From Halobacteriovoraceae bacterium (GTDB lineage: Bacteria > Bdellovibrionota > Bacteriovoracia > Bacteriovoracales > Bacteriovoracaceae), in contig PAMZ01000003.1 of NCBI GenBank assembly GCA_002707495.1, positions 62,001 to 126,000 on the forward strand: a DNA stretch of 64,000 bases, in the 5' to 3' direction. A model generated the notes under the pieces. That model saw only the letters and a list, made by a program, of their open reading frames with translations, made no database searches and was not told the origin of the DNA. The position numbers and the translations under genes were made by a program. Of the stretch, positions 44,727 through 52,577 are shown piece by piece. Position 1 is the first letter of the stretch, and each line of letters opens with the position of its first letter.

Positions 44727-45369
44727 AGAGAATCATATCCTTAAAACTTTGAGCCGCTCCTTCCGCCATCCATTGAATTTGCTGTTTTTCAACTCCTCGG
44801 TTTTGAGAGCCTAAGACCGCAATCCCTTCATCTCGAAGTTCTTTTAAATTATAGCTTCGACTAAGATCAAAAGTTTCATTGAAAATGACCTTTGAACTTA
44901 AGACAGATTTACTAAATTGAGTTTGAAAAAACTTAATCTCCGTTGGAGTAGGATGCTTTATGACAACAACTCTTAATCGTAAGCCAATTTGGTTAACCGA
45001 AGGGACGATAAAGTCTTGCCTATCCTCTCCAAGAGAATCACTTCCAAAAACTGCCTCCGCTCTTTTTCGGTTCCTAACCACGATAGACTCTTTTCGTTTT
45101 GCTCTGGACTCAACAATTCCAATTAAAACGGCATCCGCACGCTCTGGCGTTGTTGAAAGTTTTAAGTTTTTAAACTCAAGCAAGGTCTTATAAATCTCTT
45201 TAGTGAATGGGCCCGAAACATCCGCAAAATTACTTTTATTGTAAAACATTGGGACGGATATTGACTTAATCCCGTATTGGGCGAAAGGATTGAACTTACT
45301 TTGAAAGCGGTAGCCCGCACAGCCGGAAAAAAGACTCAATATTAAACAGGTCACCAAAAATTTTATCAT
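44716..45369 (-). CDS. lptE: LPS assembly lipoprotein LptE
   Basis: The 217-residue product has a lipoprotein signal (CLILSLFSGCAGYRF). The start of the mature part, CAGYRFQSKF, is the classic LptE opening (CGYxL/F), followed by YGIKSISVPMFYN and a strand-rich body. LptE sits inside the LptD barrel in the outer membrane and is needed for lipopolysaccharide insertion. The lptE-holA order is widespread and supports both calls. Divergent from dciA, with 91 nt between starts. Confidence 0.88.
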   Translation of the reverse strand: MIKFLVTCLILSLFSGCAGYRFQSKFNPFAQYGIKSISVPMFYNKSNFADVSGPFTKEIYKTLLEFKNLKLSTTPERADAVLIGIVESRAKRKESIVVRNRKRAEAVFGSDSLGEDRQDFIVPSVNQIGLRLRVVVIKHPTPTEIKFFQTQFSKSVLSSKVIFNETFDLSRSYNLKELRDEGIAVLGSQNRGVEKQQIQWMAEGAAQSFKDMILYAF

Positions 45370-45460
45370 CTCTTCATATTTACTCCATTACTAGCATACA
45401 GACAAATGACCCGCAGCGCATCATCTTATCATTTTGAACTCTCTGTGCTAAATTACCTCT

Positions 45461-45985
45461 GTGAAAATGATCAAATCTCTCGCCGATATTCTTGCTAAAA
45501 ACACCCAGGATAAAGAAGTCTATACTACAGACCAAAAAAAACGTTACTGGAGGTCCCAAAAAGGCTATTACACCAAAAATGAGGGTGTGTTTAGCTTCAT
45601 CCACTTGATTCAAAACTGGCAAGAGATAGTCGGTGACTTTATGGGACAAAATACGCTTCCTCTAAAGATAAAGCAGGGCACTTTATTTGTGGCCTGCAAA
45701 CATAGTATTTTTGCCCAAGAGCTTGGCTTTCTGAGTCCTCAGATTCTTGAAAAAATTCACACGAAGTTTCCTTCGTTTAATCATATTAAGAGAATTAAAT
45801 TCTCCCACAATGACTTCCAAGCTCATTTCCAAGAATCATCTTCTAAAGTAAAAGAACCTAAAAAGAATGCATTACATCCTTACTCTCCCGAGTATAAAGC
45901 TTTAGTCAAAAAAGCTCAGGCTATCACAGAAGATATAGAGGACCCTGAGGTCAAACAGGCCATTATGAATTTCTATCTAAAGTAA
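45461..45985 (+). CDS. dciA: DciA-like (DUF721) protein
   Basis: The 174-residue protein has a DUF721 domain at about 45-115: NWQEIVGDFMGQNTLPLKIK, GTLFVACKHSIFAQEL and IKRIKF. DciA proteins load the replicative helicase DnaB in bacteria without DnaC/DnaI. The start is GTG at 45461; an ATG two codons on (45467) is equally possible. It lies near holA, also a replication gene. The last 23 nt overlap the convergent methyltransferase gene. Confidence 0.85.
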   Translation: MKMIKSLADILAKNTQDKEVYTTDQKKRYWRSQKGYYTKNEGVFSFIHLIQNWQEIVGDFMGQNTLPLKIKQGTLFVACKHSIFAQELGFLSPQILEKIHTKFPSFNHIKRIKFSHNDFQAHFQESSSKVKEPKKNALHPYSPEYKALVKKAQAITEDIEDPEVKQAIMNFYLK

Positions 45986-46520
45986 AAATTCCCGTTTTAT
46001 TATTTAAGCTTTTTAATTTTTTAATTCTACAATCACAAGAAATTAAATTTGAATCTTCACGCCCCAAAAAAAGAACTTGGTGATTCGCGACCAAATCTAG
46101 CCATCTTCTCCAGTTTTCAATTCTGATAAAATTTGCCCGTCTCCTTTTTATGTCACTTGGCTCACGGCCGGTATTGATTGAAAAATAAGGGGGATTAGCT
46201 ATGATGTAGGCATCCTCAGGGACCGTCTCAATAGTAGAGATATCTTCAATAGAAAAATGGCTTATCATATTTATTCTTGCACTTTGAGTATTCTCTTCTA
46301 GATGAGAAAGATATTGTTCTTCAGCTTCAATAAATGTTAATTGCACAGTATCTTGATGACGAAAAAAGAACTCTATCCCTACGACTCCACATCCCGCAAA
46401 CATATCGACGAGATGAAGCTTTTTTTCTTTGGCCCAAAACTGACTTGCAAACTTTGCTAATTCAATACTATCTTCTGAAAAATGATAAAACTCTGGTTGA
46501 CTATAACTTATCGTTTTCAT
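45963..46520 (-). CDS. TrmN6-like N6-adenine methyltransferase
   Basis: The 185-residue protein has motif I (VDMFAGCGVVGIEFFF) and the catalytic NPPY in IIANPPYFSINTG of N6-adenine methyltransferases. The NTGREPSDIKRRRA that follows matches the tRNA1(Val) A37 enzyme TrmN6/YfiC group. At 185 residues it is shorter than TrmN6 (about 245), lacking some of the C-terminal part. It overlaps dciA by 23 nt and the upstream gene by 20 nt, so it may be coupled to the GYF-gene unit. RNA substrate is inferred from the family. Confidence 0.8.
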   Translation of the reverse strand: MKTISYSQPEFYHFSEDSIELAKFASQFWAKEKKLHLVDMFAGCGVVGIEFFFRHQDTVQLTFIEAEEQYLSHLEENTQSARINMISHFSIEDISTIETVPEDAYIIANPPYFSINTGREPSDIKRRRANFIRIENWRRWLDLVANHQVLFLGREDSNLISCDCRIKKLKSLNNKTGIFTLDRNS

Positions 46521-47665
46521 GTTGCGCTAACTCTAAAATATAAGATGAATTCCAGTCTCCCAGACTGATAAGCTGGAATATAGCAAAGCTTTGATGTTTC
46601 TTTTTTTCCAGAAGCTCTTTAAAATAATCTCTTTTAGTAGCTGCCAATATTTTTTTAAATTTAACGTCATTGGCATTCAAGAATCCAAAAAACTTCTCGT
46701 TCTCCCATAAGCTAATTTCAAGGAACTGATCGTATAAATCTCTCGAAGTCTGCAAGTCTCTGAATAGAGTGAGAATAGACTTTTTAGCGTGTCTTGGAAT
46801 GGCATCAATTTCTCTATAAAAAAGTAAGGCTTCTTTGGAAGTTGGTATGGTCTTTTCATCATTCAGATCAAGCGCTTTAATATATTCTGCGAGTGAACTA
46901 TTCTCGAAAACAAGAGGTCCCCATAAAAAAGGGTAAGGTTTACCGAAACTATAAGAGGAGTAATATTCTCGTATCTTGGAGAGCTTTAAACTTAATTCAA
47001 ACTCTTCTTTAATCATCGCTTGGAACCGCCCAGAGGTGTGAGCGTAGAGATAATAAATAAGATTTTTAAATTCGTTTTGACCTTCAAAGTATAAACCTAG
47101 TTCTTTCAAAATTTCTCTTGAGAGGTCTATTTGTTTTTCGATGGTAAACCTGGGACGTTCCCCTTTAAATATATGGTAGCTTAGATCGTGCTTAGTTATA
47201 TCGAGAAGTATCTTCTTTGCCCGAGACATATTTGACTGTTTAATAAAGATGAAAGATTCAACTAGTCTTGCTAATATATGATTATGACGACTTATTTTCT
47301 TTTGATAAAAATAGAATTTTTCATACTCAAATTTCTCATCGATAACCTTTCGAAACAGATCTAAAAAGGCTTCTTCTCTTTCAAAGAGATTTGATTCTGA
47401 TTGCTTTTTTTGCAAATCAAATTTAATGGGAATTTTTTGAAATCTTAGGTTTGTCTTTTTGAAACTATACTGTTCATTATAGCACTTAATAAAAAGCTTT
47501 AACTCTTCCATAGAAGCGTAGAACGCAAGTGCGAGCTCTTTCTCTGAAAGACGTTGATTACAGTCAATTTCTTTTTTTAGCTTGGTAATTGGCTCAAATG
47601 AGACCAGGGATCTTTCCAGAGCAAATTCAAAAAGCTCATTTTCTATGCGAACTGGGAAAAACCAA
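46501..47665 (-). pseudogene. C-terminal segment of a frame-broken GYF-domain membrane protein
   Basis: An open frame runs from the A10 tract at 47666 to a stop at 46501. The first ATG is at 47511 (336 residues from there), but the frame is open for 51 codons before it, beginning NWFFPVRIENELFEFALERS. No ribosome binding site is seen before 47511. This makes it likely that the segment is the C-terminal part of the protein encoded upstream, reached by a one-base shift at the A10 tract. It is helical with many Lys, Glu and Phe, and has no family I know. It overlaps the methyltransferase gene by 20 nt. It could still be translated alone. Confidence 0.65.
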
Positions 47666-47936
47666 TTTTTTTTTTAGCGGAACTTGTCATCGTCTGAGCA
47701 TGTACGGCAGGAATTATATTAACTTGCCCCGTATAATTAATGATTTGCTTTATGAAGGTTGATCTGTTTAAAAATAAGTAGATAGCAATTGTGAGAAAAA
47801 AGATAAGGAGAAAAATTAAATTTTTCCCTTCAAAAATAGCATGTCTTTTTAATTCTTTTTTAGCTGCAACGCTTTGGTTTCTTCGCTTGAGTTGAGGAAT
47901 AGGGACCTCTTGGGAAAGCTTAGCTTTTGTCGTCAT
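47643..47936 (-). pseudogene. Middle segment with membrane helix of the frame-broken GYF-domain protein
   Basis: This segment codes a basic stretch (PQLKRRNQSVAAKKELKRH), one strong membrane helix (LIFLLIFFLTIAIYLFL) and a short tail that ends just after the A10 tract. An ATG at 47936 could start it alone, giving 97 residues, but I see no good ribosome binding site. Upstream it joins in frame to the GYF-domain segment if the A12 tract at 47941 is read one base short. Most likely it is the transmembrane middle of one long protein. Confidence 0.65.
47666..47675 (-). repeat. A10 homopolymer, slippage site 2
   Basis: Ten A in the coding (minus) strand follow GCT. Read as ten, the frame ends 12 codons later (KIGFSQFA). 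Read as eleven, it goes on into NWFFPV and the long segment ending at 46501. Runs of nine or more A are known sites of RNA polymerase slippage and of sequencing error. Confidence 0.9.
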
Positions 47937-48369
47937 CGCATTTTTTTTTTTTAGAAGGATCGGTGGAGTCTCTATCCATTTCATCTGGATTCAAACTCGG
48001 GGCCAAGTCTGCCAAGCTTAACCCTATTTGGGTAGCATCTGTTTGTGAACCTTCCCTATCTGGATATTCTAAATCTTCATTTCCTGGTAGTTTATCCTCC
48101 CCTTTAGGATATTCTAAATCATCCTTATTAGGAGAGAGTGCAAAAACTGGTTCTGCTTCTTGAACGGGGTTAAATGGTTGTTGCTCGCTTCCCATCACAT
48201 AGCGTGCCACAAGATCTTGCTCTCTTACATGAATCCAATATCCATTGCCTGAGCAAATTTCATCATCACCTTTTATGGAACCATTACTAATGAGCTCTCT
48301 AATTTTTTCTCTCGATACAGGCCCCAAAATATGGTTATTTTTTGTTCGAATGAGCCAGTTTTTTACCAT
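47920..48369 (-). CDS. GYF-domain protein, N-terminal segment of a frame-broken gene
   Basis: The 149-residue frame has an N-terminal GYF_2-like domain (about 3-62): WLIRTKNNHILGPVSREKI, LISNGSIKGDDEICSGNGYW and ARYV. This small domain is common in bacterial membrane proteins and binds proline-rich or unknown partners. A disordered acidic stretch follows with two copies of DLEYPxxE (DDLEYPKGEDK; EDLEYPDREGS). It ends shortly after an A12 tract; see 47941. The ATG follows the mlaD stop directly (TAA then ATG), so translation is coupled to mlaD. With both A tracts read as eleven, the full product would be 622 residues. Confidence 0.75.
   Translation of the reverse strand: MVKNWLIRTKNNHILGPVSREKIRELISNGSIKGDDEICSGNGYWIHVREQDLVARYVMGSEQQPFNPVQEAEPVFALSPNKDDLEYPKGEDKLPGNEDLEYPDREGSQTDATQIGLSLADLAPSLNPDEMDRDSTDPSKKKKCDDDKS
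47941..47952 (-). repeat. A12 homopolymer, slippage site 1
   Basis: Twelve A in the coding (minus) strand follow TCT. Read as twelve, the GYF-domain frame ends in KKKKCDDDKS. Read as eleven, it continues as KKKNAMTTKAKL into the membrane segment. Together with the A10 tract at 47666, both run lengths must become eleven for one frame. Confidence 0.9.
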
Positions 48370-49770
48370 TTATAACGCCAACCCTATAAGTGCCGCTAAG
48401 TCTTCATCCGAGAACTTTAATCCCGCACTGAAAGTATAAATATGGTTATCTGTCCCCCTACCAAGATCGTCACCCATAAACTTAGCATGGAGAACATTCC
48501 AAATTCTAAATTCAAATGTGTAGCGAAGGTTGAGACCGATATCTTCTCTAAAGTCATAGGCTTCAAAAGAATTTCTAATTCCATACTGAGGTAGGAGATA
48601 GTCAACACCTACCCCACCTGTGGTTTCTATCAAACCTGCTCTCAAAGTGACTCGATTTATCCTACGTCCAATTTGGAGGTTGAAACGGAAGGGGTTTTCA
48701 TCCACTTCGATATCTTCAGTAACTGTAGGATCACCCTCATCAACTGTAACAGTATTTGTCGTAATCTTTCTTAAAGTTGTTCCATCTCCCGAGACAAAAC
48801 CAAAACGAAAAAATCTCTCTGGACTAGGCATCAAATCAACATCTAGTTCTGTTTTAGAACCGTCGATATTATTTACACCGGTATAGATCATGACATCTGT
48901 TTTAAAATTATTAACTCGATTTACAATAGTATTCAAACCGGACAATGTTTGATTGACTGAATCAACCACCTCTTCATCTCTAAGTAACTTACCAACAGTT
49001 CCCTTACCTGCTCGCATGTCAGCTATAATAACTTTCATATCAGTGACTGCGGCATCAACTTTCTCTAGGATAGGACCTATATCTTCTAAGTCGTTCATAA
49101 ATGAACCATCAGCATAGCGGTCCGTCTCATAAGCCAACTGCTCGGTGACACGTTCAAGATTAGCCACTGTTTTATCTACAGATGATTCGTTTTTTTCTAA
49201 CACTCGTTTAAGAGTTTTAGAAATATCATTGGCGTTGTGACTGAATTCATTAATTTGTTGAACGATTTGTTTAATCGCGTTTTGTTGGTCATCAGTATAA
49301 AGAGAGTCTTTGATAACTTTCGCAATGACCTTAACATCTTTTAAAATCTCAGAGGCATCTTTTCCCAGTTGCTCAAAACCAGCTCCTGTATTAGAGGGAA
49401 CCATATCCCCTGCCGGAAGCCTTGGTGCATCAGGGTTACCGAGGAAAATATCAATATACTTGTCCCCTAGAAAACCTACACTTTTTATTCTCAACCGGGA
49501 GAACTTGGTAATTTTAATATTTTCTAAGACTTCGAATGTGATTAATGCTTGTGAACCAGAGAGAGAAACTTTTTTTATTCTACCTGCAACGATACCCGCG
49601 ACTTTGATACTTGAGTTTTCGTAAATTCCAGTGGCATCTTCAAGGATCGTCTTGTACTCAACGAACTCACCAAAGGTTGCCTTGTTTGCCGTTATCTGAA
49701 GGGATACCACCACCAATGATGCAATCGCAAAAAAGGCTAGTAGTCCTACTTTAAATTCATTCAAAAGCAT
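48370..49770 (-). CDS. mlaD: MlaD/MCE-domain lipid transport protein
   Basis: The 466-residue protein has one N-terminal helix (VGLLAFFAIASLVVVSLQI) and an MCE domain at about 35-115 (DATGIYENSSIKVAGIVAGRIKK with the VGFLGDKYIDI strand). MCE proteins form a hexameric ring in the periplasm that ferries phospholipids between membranes, with MlaE and MlaF. A long helical region (about 130-300) and a strand-rich C-terminal part (about 310-466; FRFGFVSGD, NLRYTFEFRIW) make it far longer than E. coli MlaD (183). The tail looks like it could insert in or touch the outer membrane. It follows mlaF after 111 nt. Confidence 0.88.
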   Translation of the reverse strand: MLLNEFKVGLLAFFAIASLVVVSLQITANKATFGEFVEYKTILEDATGIYENSSIKVAGIVAGRIKKVSLSGSQALITFEVLENIKITKFSRLRIKSVGFLGDKYIDIFLGNPDAPRLPAGDMVPSNTGAGFEQLGKDASEILKDVKVIAKVIKDSLYTDDQQNAIKQIVQQINEFSHNANDISKTLKRVLEKNESSVDKTVANLERVTEQLAYETDRYADGSFMNDLEDIGPILEKVDAAVTDMKVIIADMRAGKGTVGKLLRDEEVVDSVNQTLSGLNTIVNRVNNFKTDVMIYTGVNNIDGSKTELDVDLMPSPERFFRFGFVSGDGTTLRKITTNTVTVDEGDPTVTEDIEVDENPFRFNLQIGRRINRVTLRAGLIETTGGVGVDYLLPQYGIRNSFEAYDFREDIGLNLRYTFEFRIWNVLHAKFMGDDLGRGTDNHIYTFSAGLKFSDEDLAALIGLAL

Positions 49771-49881
49771 CTTCCTAAATCTTGAAATTTTATCCTTTTA
49801 TTGTATCCCAACAGGACAAAATTACTAGGACTATCTAACTTTGAATCTTTGCGTTAATTCTCAAAAAAAATGACTTTCGGC

Positions 49882-50649
49882 CTAGTGAGTAGAAAGCTCG
49901 ATAAATTTTTGGATGACGGGATTTTTTGATTTTTTAAACTGCTCTACAGAGCTGTGTTCCACCACTCTTCCCTTTTCCAAAAAAGCAACATAGTCAGATA
50001 TTCTCAAGGTTGCCGCTATATCGTGGGAGATAATGACAGTAGTCATCGGAATATGCGCATTTCTTTGGTGAGTAGTGCGAATTAAATCATCAACCATATG
50101 CGTTGTGATCGGATCCAGTCCAGTGGTTGGTTCATCATACAGCATAATTTTAGGTTCAAGCGCCAATGCTCTTGCGAGTCCAACTCTTTTTCTCATCCCT
50201 CCAGAAATTTCTGAAGGAAGTTTTTTAAATGCGTGCTCCTCTAAACCCGTTTGCTCCATGAGTTTTAAAACTTTTGCCGTGATTTCTTGCTCTGTTAATT
50301 TTGTAAACTCACGCAAAGGAAAGGCTACGTTTTCAAAGTTTGTCATAGAATCAAACAGTGCGGAGTATTGAAAACTCATACCAAAACTTGTCCTAAATTG
50401 CCTTACCTCTTTATCAGATAAGTCTGTCAGATTGGTATCAAGGACTCTCACTTCCCCATCAGTGGGATGATAAATTCCCAAAATATGTTTAAGGATTGTC
50501 GACTTACCCGCTCCAGAGAATCCAAGAAGAGTCGTAATTTTGCCTTCGTGAATTTTAAAATCAAGCCCATCTAAAACAGTATGATCTCCAAATGTTTTGG
50601 TAACGTGCTTAAATTCTATGGTGTAATTTTGTTGGTTTTCGTTTTCCAT
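49882..50649 (-). CDS. mlaF: ABC transporter ATPase MlaF
   Basis: The 255-residue ATPase powers the Mla phospholipid transporter at the cytoplasmic face. It shows Walker A (GFSGAGKST), Q-loop (GMSFQYSALFDS), signature (EISGGMRKRVGLARAL), Walker B (IMLYDEPTTGLD) and H-loop (VIISHD). The FQxxALFDSxTxxENV stretch is typical for MlaF. A longer frame opens at 50727 inside mlaE; I use the ATG at 50649, 11 nt past the mlaE stop, because it yields the usual N-terminus. The ribosome binding site is weak there. Confidence 0.93.
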   Translation of the reverse strand: MENENQQNYTIEFKHVTKTFGDHTVLDGLDFKIHEGKITTLLGFSGAGKSTILKHILGIYHPTDGEVRVLDTNLTDLSDKEVRQFRTSFGMSFQYSALFDSMTNFENVAFPLREFTKLTEQEITAKVLKLMEQTGLEEHAFKKLPSEISGGMRKRVGLARALALEPKIMLYDEPTTGLDPITTHMVDDLIRTTHQRNAHIPMTTVIISHDIAATLRISDYVAFLEKGRVVEHSSVEQFKKSKNPVIQKFIELSTH

Positions 50650-50660
50650 TCTTTTTCTTT

Positions 50661-51467
50661 CTATAAAATTTTTGTCAATACCGCAGTTAAGAAGAAATCT
50701 ATGACAAGGACTAAGATCATCCCCCAAACAACAGCTAAGTTTGTCCCTTTACCAACGCCTTCGGCTCCCCCTCTTACTGCGAAGCCTTGATAAGTACCAA
50801 CAATAGAAATGATATAACCAAATACCGCTGCCTTAATAAGGCCTTCTGCGATCATAGTAAGCTTCATAAAGTCAGAAGCTTTGGCAAAATATTGAGAAGC
50901 ATCGATACCTAGAATTTTAGTCCCGACAACATAGGAGCCCACATTAGCAATTAACATATAAATTCCAGCAAGCATGGGCATTGAGACGACTGTGGCAAAA
51001 ATTTTAGGAACGGCAAGATATTGAATTGAGTTCACCCCCATAACCTCGAGAGCATCAACTTGCTCGGTGACTTTCATGGAGCCAATTTGGGCGGCCATCG
51101 CAGCTCCACATCTTCCTGCAACAACCAAACCGCAAAAAACCGGAGCGAGTTCTTTGGTGACAGCAATAGCAACGATAGGACCAACAAAGGAGTCTACAGA
51201 AAATGCCGTAAAGCCTGAATAAATTTGAAAGGCAAAAACCATTCCTGAAAAGGAAGCCGTCAAAGCCACGATAAAAAGACTTTTATTTCCCACGAAAACA
51301 ATTTCTTTAGTAAATAATCTCCATCTAAAGGGAGGTCTTAAAAACCACAGAAATGAGTGAACCATATATAAGGTAATCCTCCCCAAGGCTGGAGTGACAT
51401 CTAATACGACTCTACCTAAAGAGCTAAAACCTGCAGTTACTGGATTCACGCTCATTATTTTACTCAT
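50661..51467 (-). CDS. mlaE: ABC transporter permease MlaE
   Basis: The 268-residue inner-membrane permease of the Mla/Tgt lipid transporter is recognised by PVFCGLVVAGRCGAAMAAQI, then MKVTEQVDALEVMGVNSIQY and YLAVPKIFATVVSMPML, which are the MlaE family signatures, with about five helices. The start touches the stop of alr (TAA then ATG). It lies before mlaF and mlaD in the standard E-F-D order. Confidence 0.95.
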   Translation of the reverse strand: MSKIMSVNPVTAGFSSLGRVVLDVTPALGRITLYMVHSFLWFLRPPFRWRLFTKEIVFVGNKSLFIVALTASFSGMVFAFQIYSGFTAFSVDSFVGPIVAIAVTKELAPVFCGLVVAGRCGAAMAAQIGSMKVTEQVDALEVMGVNSIQYLAVPKIFATVVSMPMLAGIYMLIANVGSYVVGTKILGIDASQYFAKASDFMKLTMIAEGLIKAAVFGYIISIVGTYQGFAVRGGAEGVGKGTNLAVVWGMILVLVIDFFLTAVLTKIL

Positions 51468-52577
51468 TTATGTGTAATAACGTCTAGAAACTCTGCCAGT
51501 TATCGAGGTAAATATTTGATAGGGAATTGTCTTGGCATGTTTACAAATACGCTCTATGCTGCTCTGAGTCTCGTCCCATAGACTGACCTGAGATCCCTGA
51601 GTAAGGTTCACTGGAGGATCTTCAAAAAACAGCTGAGTTAAATCCATATTGACTCGTCCTAAAATTCGGCCTCTATTTTTTCCTACGGGCAAATCAAGTC
51701 CACTATAATGAGTTAAAAACCCATCTCCGTATCCCACCGGAAGATAGGCCACTATTCCTGTCGCATGAGAAATATGTCCACCATAACCAACCGGTGTTCC
51801 TTTTTGAATTTCTCTTAATTGAATTACCTTAGATTTTAGACTTGAGATAATTTTCCCCTCCCAGCAAGCTTCTTTTACAGAGCGCGGACCATAAAGCATA
51901 AGACCAGGTCTCAGGTGAGTCTCGTCCAATCCAAATTTTTGCTCAATCGCTCCAGAGTTTGCCACACTCGTCTCTTTGATTGAAAAGCCCTCGTGACGAA
52001 AAAAACTCTTTATTCTCTGAAAAGCTTCGTACTGCTGATGGGTACGGTCTCCTTGCTTAATTTTAAAGTAACTACTGGAAAAATGAGTCATCAAGTGATG
52101 GATATCCTTTCGCTTATATTTTAAGAGAAGCTCCTTAATTTCAGGAAGTATGTCCTCCTCTAGACCCAAGCGATTCATGCCCGTATTAAACTTCAAAACG
52201 AGAGGAAGGTTAGGATAGTTTTCAAGTAAGTTTTCTAAATCCGGCATGGAACTTATCACAGGAACTATATTTAAGTTTTCATAATTCTTAGCTTGTTCAG
52301 AATTGTTTAAATTTAATTCGCTAAAAACCAAAAGATTAAAATGATGACTGGGAAGACGTTCACGAAGATAGATCGCTTCGGCCAGACTTGCCACTCCGAA
52401 GTGTTCAATATTGCAAAACTTATTCGTGTATGAAGCAATCTCTTCAATACCATGCCCATAAGCATTAGCTTTGATCATGAAAATAATCTGTTGGTCTCGA
52501 AGATATTTTTTTCGCAGTAATTCGATATTCGACTTGAGATGCCCCAAGTTCACTACGAGTTCCGTATCAAATCTCAT
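51468..52577 (-). CDS. alr: Alanine racemase
   Basis: The 369-residue PLP enzyme makes D-alanine for peptidoglycan. The PLP lysine is in IFMIKANAYGHG (about 36), and the catalytic Tyr in GTPVGYGGHISH (about 265). Family features LKFNTGMNRLG, HLRPGLMLYG and YLPVGYGDGF are present. Length is normal. It overlaps the receiver-like gene upstream by 1 nt (TAATG) and touches mlaE, so cell-wall precursor and lipid-transport genes are coupled in one transcript. Confidence 0.95.
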   Translation of the reverse strand: MRFDTELVVNLGHLKSNIELLRKKYLRDQQIIFMIKANAYGHGIEEIASYTNKFCNIEHFGVASLAEAIYLRERLPSHHFNLLVFSELNLNNSEQAKNYENLNIVPVISSMPDLENLLENYPNLPLVLKFNTGMNRLGLEEDILPEIKELLLKYKRKDIHHLMTHFSSSYFKIKQGDRTHQQYEAFQRIKSFFRHEGFSIKETSVANSGAIEQKFGLDETHLRPGLMLYGPRSVKEACWEGKIISSLKSKVIQLREIQKGTPVGYGGHISHATGIVAYLPVGYGDGFLTHYSGLDLPVGKNRGRILGRVNMDLTQLFFEDPPVNLTQGSQVSLWDETQSSIERICKHAKTIPYQIFTSITGRVSRRYYT

